A DNA stretch of 49,694 bases from Candidatus Woesebacteria bacterium RIFCSPHIGHO2_02_FULL_42_20 (GCA_001792535.1 MGGS01000001.1:1-49694); one strand, 5' to 3'; positions 17,630 through 27,042 are shown, counted from the first letter of the stretch. A program made the numbers and translations. The notes: generated from the letters alone by a model not told the origin.

Positions 17630-19584
17630 AGCAAAATATTGAAATAAAGCAGATTAATCCTGACAAAAAAAATAGACTTAAACTGCTGTTTAGCAAAATT
17701 AGCATAGATCGAGGGTTAGTTTTAAAAGTTGGTCTGCCGGTTTTTATATTGCTGTTGCTGATGGCAATTTTTGCTGTTTTCCCGCTGATAAATCTGTATC
17801 GGAAGGCACAATTTTTGAAGGGTTTGGAGTCAAGGTTTAAAACGGCTATTGAGAAGCAGGATATTGGAATCGTTTCCAGTGAAATTGACCGAACCAAGTC
17901 GCAGTTGACGGAATTTAAAGGAGCATACTACAGTTTGGCTTGGACTAAAGTTTTGCCCCTTGTCGGCGGCTATTGGCGTGACGGTGAAAAAATGCTCAAG
18001 GCGGCCTTTTATGGGCTGGAAGCTTCCGAAATCACTCTTGGAACGATCAAACCTTACGCAGACATAATTGGTTTTGCGCCGGGAGGAAAAGAAGCCCAAA
18101 GCGGGGAAGAATCGGCACAAGACAGGATGGAGTTTGTAATTAGTACTCTGGATGCAGTTTTACCAAAACTTGCCAGTATTACTGAGAGAGTTGAAAAAGC
18201 AAATAATGAGCTCAAAAGCATTGATGTTTCCAAATATCCTGAGACTTTGGGGAAATATGAAGTCAGACCAAAACTACAGAATCTTCTTCGGGTAGCAAAT
18301 GAAGCTGCAAGATTTGTGCTTGATACTAAGCCGGTTATCGAAAAGGCAAAGTACTTACTCGGCGTAGATAAGGAGAGGACTTACCTCGTTCTTTTCCAGA
18401 ACGACAAAGAACTTCGTCCCACAGGTGGCTTTATCACTGCCTATACAATTATGAAAGTGACTAAGGGTAAGATAAGTTCTGTAGTTAGCTCAGACATTTA
18501 TGCGCTTGACGACAGGTATATACCTGTTATTGAGGCTCCACCCCAATTTCTGGAATTTTTGAAAGGGCCTTATGTTTTATCAAATAATCTTCGACTTCGT
18601 GATATGAATTATTTGGCCGATTTTAAAGAAAGTATGGACTTGTTTGCCAAAGAGTCCTCAAAAACTGGGATAGCTGATGTTGACGGTATCATTGCTGTTG
18701 ATACCCAAACATTGGTTAATATTTTGGATGTGTTGGGTGAAGTTGGAGTGAGCGGCTTTGGTAACTATAATACTTTGATTGATCCGGAATGCAATTGCCC
18801 TCAAGTCGTCCACGAGCTGGAGAAATTTGCAGACATAGAAGGCCCTATTGTCTGGAGTGAAAACGAACCGGGTAAAATTGTCTACAGACCTCCCAATTCC
18901 GAAAACAGGAAGGGCATAATCGGTCCATTGATGAACTCCGTCTTGGCGAATGCGCTGGGCCAGCCAAAAGAAAAAGTTCCGGGGTTGTTCGGAGCAATTT
19001 ACAAGTCACTGACCGAAAAGCACGTGCTTTTTTACATGTATGAGGAAGACGTCCAGAAGGCCTTGGAGGAGGCTCATTTGGCGGGTAGGATTGAAGAAAC
19101 CGAAGGAGACTATTTACACATCAACGACGCGAATTTGGGCGGAAGAAAATCAAATCTCTACGTAATTTCGGAGGTTATCCAAGACGTAAAGGTGGACGGC
19201 GATGGTAATGTCACGAAAACATTGACGCTTACTTACGCTAACCCTCAAGATTACGATGGCTGGCTAAATTCGGTGCTTCCAAACTGGACCAGAATATATG
19301 TACCCAAAGGTGCTACCCTTGTTAATATGGGCGGGTTTGATAAGACCTATGACACTTATGATGAGCATGGTAAAACAGTATTTTCGGGAAGTTTTAGTTT
19401 GCGGCCAAAAGGAGTGGTAAAAATTGTGGTTGAATACAAGCTACCATTTAAAGTTAAAGGCAATTATAGGCTACTTATTCAGAAACAACCGGGCACAGAC
19501 AAGCCGTTTTACACAATTAACTTTGGGAAAACCATTGAAGAGTTTTTCTTAGACACAGATAAAAATTTAGAGCTAAGGAGTTAA
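17626..19584 (+). CDS. DUF4012 domain-containing protein
   Basis: N-terminal TM and LVLFQNDKELRPTGGFITAY signature; ATGA overlap with the sugar transferase. Confidence 0.85.
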   Translation: MKQNIEIKQINPDKKNRLKLLFSKISIDRGLVLKVGLPVFILLLLMAIFAVFPLINLYRKAQFLKGLESRFKTAIEKQDIGIVSSEIDRTKSQLTEFKGAYYSLAWTKVLPLVGGYWRDGEKMLKAAFYGLEASEITLGTIKPYADIIGFAPGGKEAQSGEESAQDRMEFVISTLDAVLPKLASITERVEKANNELKSIDVSKYPETLGKYEVRPKLQNLLRVANEAARFVLDTKPVIEKAKYLLGVDKERTYLVLFQNDKELRPTGGFITAYTIMKVTKGKISSVVSSDIYALDDRYIPVIEAPPQFLEFLKGPYVLSNNLRLRDMNYLADFKESMDLFAKESSKTGIADVDGIIAVDTQTLVNILDVLGEVGVSGFGNYNTLIDPECNCPQVVHELEKFADIEGPIVWSENEPGKIVYRPPNSENRKGIIGPLMNSVLANALGQPKEKVPGLFGAIYKSLTEKHVLFYMYEEDVQKALEEAHLAGRIEETEGDYLHINDANLGGRKSNLYVISEVIQDVKVDGDGNVTKTLTLTYANPQDYDGWLNSVLPNWTRIYVPKGATLVNMGGFDKTYDTYDEHGKTVFSGSFSLRPKGVVKIVVEYKLPFKVKGNYRLLIQKQPGTDKPFYTINFGKTIEEFFLDTDKNLELRS

Positions 19585-20127
19585 ATGCAAAGATATTATA
19601 AACTTGAGGCGATTGTCCTTTCAAAAAAAAGGATAGGTGAGGCTGACTCATTGGTTAAAGTCTATAGCAGACAGATGGGGAAGACTACACTTTTGGCCAA
19701 GGGTGTGCGCAAACCGACTTCACGCAAAAGAGGCTCGCTCGATAACTTTTCGCACGTTGCGCTATCGGTGGCAAGCAGCAAAGGGATAGATATTATCACT
19801 GAAACGAAGTTAATACACAGTTTTGCAGGTTGGAAGAAAGACTTAAAGAAAGTGTCTATTGCTTACTTTTTTTGTGAAGTAGTGGATAAACTTACGGGTG
19901 AGGCGGAGAAAAACGAAGTGGTATATACATACTTACTTGATACTTTTAAACTGCTTGAAAGTGTCAAGGGACTCCGGAGTCAAAGAGATATGTTTAGTAA
20001 AAAGATTTTGGTATTGTTGGGGTTTTGGGAAGAGGTTAAAGACCTCACCGACCCGGATGAAGCTTTGAAGGGGGTTGTCGAGCGGGAGATCTTTTCATTA
20101 AAGATCGGCAAAAAAATTCTCAATTAA
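19585..20127 (+). CDS. recO: DNA repair protein RecO (short form)
   Basis: EAIVLSKKRIGEADSLVKVYSRQMGKTTLLAKGVRKPTSRKRGSLDNFSHVALSV; C-terminal part is short and no Cys zinc motif is seen. Confidence 0.85.
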   Translation: MQRYYKLEAIVLSKKRIGEADSLVKVYSRQMGKTTLLAKGVRKPTSRKRGSLDNFSHVALSVASSKGIDIITETKLIHSFAGWKKDLKKVSIAYFFCEVVDKLTGEAEKNEVVYTYLLDTFKLLESVKGLRSQRDMFSKKILVLLGFWEEVKDLTDPDEALKGVVEREIFSLKIGKKILN

Positions 20128-20905
20128 CTTCGTAGAAATATTCAAACAGTAGTGTCGACAAATAAAACCATTTCGGGCTTGGTTTAAACGGCCTGCCGCT
20201 GCCCAAGGTTTGCATTTGGCTACGGTGAGCGTAAAATGCCTTTATTTTTGAAGTTATTTGTCCGCCTATAAATATTTTGAGAGTCGGAGCAGTTCTTAGT
20301 TTCTTAAAGGTAGGTGACTTGGCCATATGTTCGGGCAATTTTATTTTGCTTATGAACTTTCTGTTCGGGCTCGCGTACCAAAGCTTAGCCCGTTCATGTT
20401 TGTTAACTGCATCGGTTACCACACGGGACAGCGCCATATGGTCTTCATGCCCGTAAAGACCCGATAGATCATAAGTAATCACCAGGTCAAAGTTTTCTTT
20501 GGCCAGTAATTTTTCAAAATAAATAGCCATTCTTTGTTTTTTTTGACTGAGTAAGCCGTCGCCAAAGTCTTTGACTATCACTTTTTTGTAGCCTAAGATT
20601 TTCCCCGACCGCTTGCCTTCCTTTGTTCTGATTTTGCGAAGGATGTGCTCGCGGTGTGCGTCCGTTGTCCCTTTTTCACCTTTGGTGAAAAGTAAAAGAG
20701 TTGTGTCGGCTCCCTGTTTTGCTGTTTTTTTAATGAATCCACCACAGGTAAAAATTTCATCATCCGGGTGAGGAAAAGTCACGAGGATTTTCTTAAACGG
20801 GATGTCTCTTGTTGTTTTAATTGAAAAGTCGTTGAGATTAATAAAGATCACAATCCATACAAATACAATGACCGCCAAAAGTATGGTAAGAAAGAGCGCA
20901 AACAT
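20120..20905 (-). CDS. PIG-L family deacetylase (LmbE-like), N-terminal TM anchor
   Basis: VTFPHPDDEIFTCGG, LLFTKGEKGTTDAHREHILRKIRTKEGKRSGKILGYKK, GHEDHMALSRVV. Confidence 0.9.
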   Translation of the reverse strand: MFALFLTILLAVIVFVWIVIFINLNDFSIKTTRDIPFKKILVTFPHPDDEIFTCGGFIKKTAKQGADTTLLLFTKGEKGTTDAHREHILRKIRTKEGKRSGKILGYKKVIVKDFGDGLLSQKKQRMAIYFEKLLAKENFDLVITYDLSGLYGHEDHMALSRVVTDAVNKHERAKLWYASPNRKFISKIKLPEHMAKSPTFKKLRTAPTLKIFIGGQITSKIKAFYAHRSQMQTLGSGRPFKPSPKWFYLSTLLFEYFYEVN

Positions 20906-20956
20906 AGTGGAATATTATCAAAAACTCCTGGCAATTAACATGTCAGATTGCTTCTT

Positions 20957-20982
20957 GTTCTACTGTTCTAGAATAGTAGAAC
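20957..20982. repeat. 26-bp near-perfect palindrome GTTCTACTGTTCTAGAATAGTAGAAC (candidate operator or hairpin)
   Basis: Read directly; only one symmetric non-Watson-Crick pair (G/T). Lies in the divergent intergenic region between the PIG-L gene and the 151-aa ORF/glyS. Confidence 0.75.
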
Positions 20983-21010
20983 GAACGGTATTCTTGCGTT
21001 TCCTGAAATT

Positions 21011-21019
21011 TGTTACAAT
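21011..21019 (+). promoter_or_regulatory. Candidate extended -10 promoter (TGTTACAAT) for the 151-aa ORF/glyS
   Basis: TGN-TACAAT in the divergent intergenic region about 40 bp downstream of the palindrome. Confidence 0.45.
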
Positions 21020-21141
21020 TTTCTTGTGAATTAACTTGGCAGACGACCCGAAGAGTTTAGAAGAGAATTTTAGAATTTGACTGCTGGAGTTGTAAAAGTG
21101 GAATTTTAAATAAAAGATGTATAAAATTGCACCATAACTCG

Positions 21142-21582
21142 ATGTCTATTGAAATAAGATTAGTTGAGTCAGCGTTGGGCTTTTATCGTTATAAGAAACC
21201 GGGCAGTACTGAAGCTTGTGTTGTAAATGGTCGTTCATGTTCACAAAGATTTGAAGATACTATGCGTGATGCTTTGAATAGAGACATGACTCCTGGGCAA
21301 GCGATTAGTCAAGCAGTCTTGTTTGTAGTGGATACTTGTGTGGAAATAAATGAGTTTTCGCGACCAGAAGCCCTTGCAACTTTAGTTGGAGGAACTATAG
21401 GAAGTGTTGTTGGGCTTCCGCTTGGTGCATGCAACTGTCGTCCCGAAAAATTTACGCAGCAGGTGATTGGAGACGCTAGTATTGTTTATCGTATTTCAAG
21501 GGATGTTGGCATGACCGCAAGAGCAGCCGTTGAATCTGCTGCTGGAGTTCTTGCACACCCAAAAAAGCACGGTTTTTGTTGA
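21142..21582 (+). CDS. Hypothetical protein, Cys-containing
   Basis: Open frame in an otherwise empty intergenic space immediately upstream of glyS; ATG at 21142 (ORF track uses TTG at 21127). No family recognised. Confidence 0.5.
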   Translation: MSIEIRLVESALGFYRYKKPGSTEACVVNGRSCSQRFEDTMRDALNRDMTPGQAISQAVLFVVDTCVEINEFSRPEALATLVGGTIGSVVGLPLGACNCRPEKFTQQVIGDASIVYRISRDVGMTARAAVESAAGVLAHPKKHGFC

Positions 21583-21583
21583 T

Positions 21584-22948
21584 ATGATGGATTTAATGGA
21601 CAAAGTTGTAAGTCTTGCGAAGAGACGGGGGTTTGTTTATCCCTCTTCTGAGATATATGGCGGCCTAGCTAACGTTTGGGATTTTGGTCCAATGGGTACA
21701 CTGCTGAAGAATAATATTCGTGACGCTTGGTGGAAACACTTCGTACTTGATCGAGCCGATATGGTTGGAATTGACTCGTCAACGATTTTGCGTCCGGAAG
21801 TCTGGCATGCTTCCGGTCATGTAGCAGGATTTAATGAAGCTATGGTTGACTGCAAGGAGTGTGGTAATAGAGTCCGGGCAGACCACTTAATTGAAGATAG
21901 ATTTTCAGATAAAAAGGTTGAGGGTTTGCCCTTTGAGGAGTTGGATAGGATCATCTCAAAAAATAAAATTGTCTGTCCTAAGTGTGGCAAAACTGATTGG
22001 ACGAATGTGCGCAAGTTTAATCAACTTGTGGAAGTAAAAATTGGGGTTTTGGAGGAAGGAAAGAATTTGGCTTATCTTCGAGGAGAAATTGCACAGGGAC
22101 TGTTTTTGAATTTTAAAAATGTCTTAAATACTACTCGTGTGAAGATTCCTTTTGGGATAGCCCAGCAAGGAAAAGCCTACAGGAATGAAATTACAATGGG
22201 TCAGTTTACTCACCGTACGTTTGAATTTGATTTAATGGAATTTGAATATTTTATAAAGCCAGAAACATGGGAAGAAGTTTTTGAAATGTGGCGCAAGGAA
22301 ATGTGGAAATGGGCCTTAAACCTGGGAATTAATGAAAAGAGTCTCAAATGGCGAGAACACGAGGACTTTGAAAGGTCACACTATTCCAAAAGAACTATGG
22401 ATATTGAATTTAAATATCCATTTGGTTGGAAAGAAATGTGGGGGATTGCTTATCGAACAGACTTTGATCTCAAAAATCACATGGAAAAGACGGGTGTGGA
22501 TATGCACTACACCGATCCGGACACGGGAGATAAATTTATACCGCATGTTATTGAGCCTACTTTCGGGCTTTCAAGATTAACAGGTATTATCCTGTTTAAT
22601 GCTTATAGCGAAGATGAAAAAAGAATTGTGTTAAAAATTAACCCACGTCTTGCACCATATAAGGTCGCGATTTTTCCGCTGCTTGCCAATAAGGAAAAAT
22701 TGGTAAAGAAAGCCCGCAAGATTTATGAAGCACTTAAAAGAGATTTAGTTGTAACTTGGGACAATAGAGGAAACATAGGCAAACGCTATTTTGCACAAGA
22801 CGAAATAGGTACACCTTGGTGCGTTACGATCGACTTTGAAACGCTTGATAAAGACACTGTTACAGTTCGTGATCGAAATACTGCCCGTCAGGAGCGAGTG
22901 TCGGTTGACAAACTTTCGACCTACTTCCAAAATAAATTAGAGGATTAA
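21584..22948 (+). CDS. glyS: Glycyl-tRNA synthetase (alpha2, single-chain type)
   Basis: MDKVVSLAKRRGFVYPSSEIYGGLANVWDFGPMGTLLKNNI, CPKCG zinc motifs, GIAQQGKAYRNEITMGQFTHRTFEFDLMEFEYF, IEPTFGLSRL. ATG at 21584. Confidence 0.95.
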   Translation: MMDLMDKVVSLAKRRGFVYPSSEIYGGLANVWDFGPMGTLLKNNIRDAWWKHFVLDRADMVGIDSSTILRPEVWHASGHVAGFNEAMVDCKECGNRVRADHLIEDRFSDKKVEGLPFEELDRIISKNKIVCPKCGKTDWTNVRKFNQLVEVKIGVLEEGKNLAYLRGEIAQGLFLNFKNVLNTTRVKIPFGIAQQGKAYRNEITMGQFTHRTFEFDLMEFEYFIKPETWEEVFEMWRKEMWKWALNLGINEKSLKWREHEDFERSHYSKRTMDIEFKYPFGWKEMWGIAYRTDFDLKNHMEKTGVDMHYTDPDTGDKFIPHVIEPTFGLSRLTGIILFNAYSEDEKRIVLKINPRLAPYKVAIFPLLANKEKLVKKARKIYEALKRDLVVTWDNRGNIGKRYFAQDEIGTPWCVTIDFETLDKDTVTVRDRNTARQERVSVDKLSTYFQNKLED

Positions 22949-22951
22949 TAC

Positions 22952-23467
22952 ATGAAAAAATTTTTGCCGATTATTCTCTTCGTTGTTGGACTACTTGTAG
23001 TTATTGGTGCCGTTTTTGTCGTCAAGTCCCGAAACAATGTCACCATTGACGAAGACAGCGATCAATTAGCCCAAATACCCGTGGACCAGCGGCCGAATAT
23101 TTCGCTCACACCAATGTTTGATCTCAAGCCCAGGAGCGGCCTCTGGCTAAGGCTGGTTATTGAAGACATCAAGGTGGATAACGCCGCTTCTCTTGACTAT
23201 GACCTGTTTTATTTTTTGGAGAGCGGCAGACAAAACGGCGTGCGTGCATCTGTCGAATTGGCTAACCAAACCCGAATGGAGCGCGATATTTATCTGGGAA
23301 GTGAGTCTAACGGTAAGTTTTCGCAAGATAAGGACGTCCGGCGAGGAACGTTGACCGTCAAATTCAGGGATAAAGGCGGTAAGGTTATTGGTAAACTGTC
23401 GACCGATTTTACACTGGATGAGACTGCCGATGGCCCCAGTGTGACTATAAATTCTTCAAGCAAATAA
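22952..23467 (+). CDS. Hypothetical membrane-anchored/secreted protein
   Basis: N-terminal hydrophobic segment followed by a polar domain; immediately after glyS. Confidence 0.55.
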   Translation: MKKFLPIILFVVGLLVVIGAVFVVKSRNNVTIDEDSDQLAQIPVDQRPNISLTPMFDLKPRSGLWLRLVIEDIKVDNAASLDYDLFYFLESGRQNGVRASVELANQTRMERDIYLGSESNGKFSQDKDVRRGTLTVKFRDKGGKVIGKLSTDFTLDETADGPSVTINSSSK

Positions 23468-23519
23468 CTTCCGATAGTTGTACCCCATATCTAGTGGTGA
23501 TTGTTTTCTGAAAGACATA

Positions 23520-23549
23520 TTGACAATTATCACGGCATTGTATCAAAAT
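23520..23549 (+). promoter_or_regulatory. Candidate sigma70-like promoter of mraZ/dcw: TTGACA (23520-23525) - N18 - CAAAAT (23544-23549)
   Basis: Perfect -35 hexamer at acceptable spacing; -10 is weak (4/6). Confidence 0.5.
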
Positions 23550-23580
23550 GGTGTAAAGTGGTGATAAGTGAATAATAGTG
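23546..23580 (+). promoter_or_regulatory. MraZ-binding-type direct repeats: AAATG/AAGTG/AAGTG/TAGTG at exact 10-bp spacing
   Basis: Phased 10-mers tatcaAAATG gtgtaAAGTG gtgatAAGTG aataaTAGTG ending one base before the mraZ ATG; resembles described MraZ boxes, which are short direct repeats at 10-bp period upstream of mraZ. Confidence 0.75.
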
Positions 23581-23581
23581 T

Positions 23582-24025
23582 ATGTTGATAGGTCATTATT
23601 TTGTAAAACTGACTGCAAAGGGTAGGCTGGCTATACCGTCAAAATTCAGACGTGAGATTGGAAACAAGGCTATCGTTACGAGGTTTTACGAAAAATGTTT
23701 GGTATTGGTGGGTTTGTCTCGTTGGGAAAATCTGATGACTAAACTGACAAATAAAAGTGAGTTCATAACAGAGCCGATGAGAGATGTCGAACGCTTTATT
23801 TTAGGATCAGCATTTGAAGTCGATATGGATAGCCAAGGAAGGTTTGTGGTGCCTCAAGTGTTGAGGGGCTATGCAAATATAGGTGACGAGGTTGTTTTTT
23901 TAGGTCTCGGTGACAGAGCTGAAATTTGGAATAAAAAAGAGTGGGAGAAAAGGGAATCTAAAATTGAAGAATTTGCTCTGGAAAGTTTAGCAAATAGAGA
24001 GGAGGGAAGAAAGATAGGTGATTAG
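23582..24025 (+). CDS. mraZ: Transcriptional regulator MraZ
   Basis: MLIGHYFVKLTAKGRLAIPSKFRREIG ... FEVDMDSQGRFVVPQVLRGYANIGDEVVFLGLGDRAEIWNKKEWEK. Confidence 0.95.
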   Translation: MLIGHYFVKLTAKGRLAIPSKFRREIGNKAIVTRFYEKCLVLVGLSRWENLMTKLTNKSEFITEPMRDVERFILGSAFEVDMDSQGRFVVPQVLRGYANIGDEVVFLGLGDRAEIWNKKEWEKRESKIEEFALESLANREEGRKIGD

Positions 24026-24108
24026 ACTAAATTGTACCGAAATGAAAAAAAGACTGGATGAAACAGTAGAATTTATAAGAATGTTTGAAAAAAAGGAGGC
24101 TAATGTAA

Positions 24109-24999
24109 ATGGTAAGGAAGCAAAAGACAGACGCGACTCATGAAAGTGTACTTGTTGAGGAGGTTATCAGCACTTTTAAATTAAAAATAAAGCGAAACCA
24201 AAGGATAATCGATGCCACGGTTGGAACCGGAGGCCATACTTTGGAACTAATTAAGAACGGAGCTTTGGTTTTGGGGCTAGAAATCGATCCAAAAATGAGC
24301 CAGATAGCAAGGTTTAGATTGGGTGAGATGCCATATAAATTAATTCTTGGAAACTTCAAAGACATTGACAGTATTGCCAAGAAAGAAGGCTTTACGGATA
24401 TCGACGGCGTGCTTTTCGATTTGGGGGTAAGTAACTTGCACCTAAAAGATATAAAGCGAGGTTTCTCTTTTGACACCCCGGAGGCCTTACTCGATATGAG
24501 GTTAAATGAGCAGGATCAGGGCGTCAAGGCTGCCGATCTACTCAATGTTTTGAGGAAAGACCAATTGACGGATCTTTTTGGAAAGGTACTGGGCTTTCGG
24601 GCAACAAAGTCGCTTGTAGACAGAATAGTAGAGTTTAGAAATGGCAAGCGTTTTACTGCCGTGGAGGATCTTCTTGGTGTGGTAGGAGGCGTGAGAACCA
24701 CGGGTAGGAATCCTGCCACTAAGGCGTTTTTGGCGCTACGAATTGCGGTAAATTTGGAAACTGAAAATATCAAAGAGGCGTTACCAAAAGCTTTTGCTCT
24801 GCTTAGAGCGGGCGGAAGGCTGTGTATTATCTCTTTTCACTCGCTCGAAGACAAAATTGTTAAAGCTTGTTTTACTAGTTTGGTAGCAAGTAAATTGGCA
24901 CAAAGTATTACAAAAAAACCTATAACACCGGGTTATCAGGAGTTAGAAAGAAACAGGAGATCAAGAAGCGCAAAAATGAGAGTGGTCGAAAAAATATGA
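24109..24999 (+). CDS. rsmH: 16S rRNA (cytosine1402-N4)-methyltransferase RsmH (MraW)
   Basis: THESVLVEEV, IDATVGTGGHTL, GVLFDLGVSNLHLKDIKRGFSFDTPEALLDMR, CIISFHSLEDKIVK; AAAGGAGG upstream. Confidence 0.95.
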   Translation: MVRKQKTDATHESVLVEEVISTFKLKIKRNQRIIDATVGTGGHTLELIKNGALVLGLEIDPKMSQIARFRLGEMPYKLILGNFKDIDSIAKKEGFTDIDGVLFDLGVSNLHLKDIKRGFSFDTPEALLDMRLNEQDQGVKAADLLNVLRKDQLTDLFGKVLGFRATKSLVDRIVEFRNGKRFTAVEDLLGVVGGVRTTGRNPATKAFLALRIAVNLETENIKEALPKAFALLRAGGRLCIISFHSLEDKIVKACFTSLVASKLAQSITKKPITPGYQELERNRRSRSAKMRVVEKI

Positions 25000-25003
25000 A
25001 AAA

Positions 25004-25294
25004 ATGCAGCGATTAATGCAGACAGTAAAGTTACCCAAAATTATTTTGGTGGTTTTGTGTGGGCTGTTTTTGATTAATATTTCACTAATTGTTTTTATGT
25101 CGACAAATAGTACTGTTTTGCATGAACTGGAAATTCAAAGGGAAAAACTGGAGAATGAGAATTTGTCCTTAAAGTCGGATTTAGTTAATTCAAGCTCGCT
25201 TTCGCAAGTTGCCCAAACAGCCCGAGAGTTGGGGATGGACAAACCGGGGACAATTTACTACTTAAATACGCCGGACTCGGTTGCCAGTCGGTGA
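25004..25294 (+). CDS. ftsL: FtsL/FtsB-like septum formation protein (short TM plus coiled coil)
   Basis: 96 aa, one TM then coiled coil (HELEIQREKLENENLSLKSDL) and a 'ELGMDKPGTIYYLN' tail; sits between rsmH and ftsI. Confidence 0.65.
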   Translation: MQRLMQTVKLPKIILVVLCGLFLINISLIVFMSTNSTVLHELEIQREKLENENLSLKSDLVNSSSLSQVAQTARELGMDKPGTIYYLNTPDSVASR

Positions 25295-27019
25295 TTGGGT
25301 CTCAAAAATATGCGAGTGCGAATCAAAATACTTTTCATCGTTTTTTGCGTGGCAATTCTGGGGCTTATTGCCAGGCTATTTTACTGGCAAGTTGTCAGAA
25401 ATTCCGAACTTACGGCTTTCGCAAAGCTTCAGCACAGTCTGGGTACGTCAATTTCTGCCTCTCGTGGCAGTATTTTAGGAAGTGACGGTTCGTGGCTGGC
25501 TACAAGTGTCGAAGGCTGGCTTCTGTTTGCACAATTGCCGGATGTGATTTTAGATCCCAAAACAATTGCAAATAAACTCGCGCCTGTATTTGTCGACGAT
25601 AAAGATAACGCAGTTTTACTCGGGGAGACATTAAGAATCGAGGGCCTTTTAGCAAAAGCAGGTGCGGTTTGGGTACCAATAAAGGCCAGAGTAGACAGAA
25701 GTAAAAAAGAACAGATCGAGTCGATGCAAATTTCGGGATTGGGTTTCGAGAGCGAGAATAGACGTGTTTACCCTGAAGGTGAGTTAGCCGGCCAAACATT
25801 GGGTTTTGTGGGAAAGAATGAACAGGGCGAGGATGTTGGCTATTTCGGACTTGAAGGCTATTGGGATTTGGCATTGAAGGGGAAAATGGGTTTTTTGGAA
25901 AGGGAGACGGATGCCATAGGTATCCCGATTATTCACGGTAAACAAACGCAAGTCGAAGCCTCAACCGGTGTGGATGTCGTTACTCATATAGACAAAGGGG
26001 TGCAACTGGTTGTTCAAAAAAAACTTGCTGAAGGCATTGACAAATACGGTGCGAAGGCGGGGACAATCATAGTTATGGACCCATATACCGGAGCGGTAAT
26101 GGCCAACTCGTCCTACCCATTTTACGAACCGCAAAATTATACCGATTACTCAAATGACTATTTCAAAGATTCAGTGGTTTCGGACACTTTTGAGCCGGGA
26201 TCAATATTTAAGGTTTTGGTTATGGCATCGGCGCTTGATGCGGGTGTTATTGAACCAGACACCAAGTGCGACATGTGCAGCGGCGCCTATAAGGTAGACA
26301 AGTATCTGATTGAGACATGGGATGGAAAATACTATCCGGATTCTACGATGACCGATGTGATTGTTCACTCGGATAACGTCGGGATGGTGTTTGCGGCTAG
26401 GCGAATTGGCGCGGATGCTTTGTACGACTATTTAGAAAGTTTCGGAATAGGTGAAGTAACGGGCATTGATTTACAAGGCGAAGTTAGTGTGCCTTTGAGA
26501 GAAAAGAATAGCTGGTCCCAAATTGATTTGGCTACAATTTCATTCGGCCAGGGGGTTGCTGTTACACCAATTCAAATGCTAACCAGTGTCTCGGCAATCG
26601 CAAATGGGGGTACCCTTGTTAAACCCCAGGTTGTTGACAAAGTTGTTCGAGAAGATTGGGTGGAAGACATTAAACCTGAAAATAAACGTAGAGTACTAAG
26701 GCCGGAAACTGCGGCAAAAGTTAAAAATATGATGGTTGAGGCTGCAAAAAATGGTGAGGCGAAGTGGACCAGTTTAAGAGGATTTAAAGTTGCCGGTAAG
26801 ACTGGCACGGCGCAAATTCCAGTTGCCGGGCATTATGATAAAGACAAAACCGTGGGGTCGTTTGTGGGTTTTGCGCCCGCGGACAAGCCCAAGTTTGCTA
26901 TGTTAGTAACTCTTCGTGAACCCGAGTCATCACAGTGGGCTAGTGAAACGGCTGCACCTTTATGGTTTGATATTGCTAAAGACCTGTTTCCCTATTTTGG
27001 AATTACGCCGGGGGAGTAG
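25295..27019 (+). CDS. ftsI: Penicillin-binding protein 2/FtsI transpeptidase (alternative ATG start at 25310)
   Basis: N-terminal TM, SRGSILGSDGSWLATS, FEPGSIFKVLVMASALD, HSDNVGM, AGKTGTAQIP. Confidence 0.93.
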   Translation: MGLKNMRVRIKILFIVFCVAILGLIARLFYWQVVRNSELTAFAKLQHSLGTSISASRGSILGSDGSWLATSVEGWLLFAQLPDVILDPKTIANKLAPVFVDDKDNAVLLGETLRIEGLLAKAGAVWVPIKARVDRSKKEQIESMQISGLGFESENRRVYPEGELAGQTLGFVGKNEQGEDVGYFGLEGYWDLALKGKMGFLERETDAIGIPIIHGKQTQVEASTGVDVVTHIDKGVQLVVQKKLAEGIDKYGAKAGTIIVMDPYTGAVMANSSYPFYEPQNYTDYSNDYFKDSVVSDTFEPGSIFKVLVMASALDAGVIEPDTKCDMCSGAYKVDKYLIETWDGKYYPDSTMTDVIVHSDNVGMVFAARRIGADALYDYLESFGIGEVTGIDLQGEVSVPLREKNSWSQIDLATISFGQGVAVTPIQMLTSVSAIANGGTLVKPQVVDKVVREDWVEDIKPENKRRVLRPETAAKVKNMMVEAAKNGEAKWTSLRGFKVAGKTGTAQIPVAGHYDKDKTVGSFVGFAPADKPKFAMLVTLREPESSQWASETAAPLWFDIAKDLFPYFGITPGE

Positions 27020-27025
27020 TATAAT
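26997..27025 (+). promoter_or_regulatory. Candidate promoter of murA: TTGGAA (26997-27002) - N17 - TATAAT (27020-27025)
   Basis: Consensus -10 and 4/6 -35 at optimal spacing; overlaps the ftsI stop codon and implies a 5' leader of about 10 nt. Confidence 0.6.
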
Positions 27026-27042
27026 GATCGGGCACGAGATTC

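Noticed and set aside
17508-17897. 129-aa minus-strand ORF
   Set aside because: Antisense to the sugar transferase/DUF4012 junction; no recognisable domain.
20802-21029. 75-aa plus-strand ORF overlapping the PIG-L start
   Set aside because: Overlaps the opposite-strand PIG-L N-terminus and runs through the palindrome; no SD and no motif.
21020-21140. Possible T-box or other tRNA-sensing leader upstream of the glyS operon
   Set aside because: No T-box consensus (AGGGTGGNACCGCG) or clear antiterminator stem found by reading.
24041-24142. 33-aa ORF (MKKRLDETVEFIRMFEKKEANVNGKEAKDRRDS) between mraZ and rsmH
   Set aside because: Possible leader peptide but no SD seen; overlaps the rsmH start in another frame; insufficient support.
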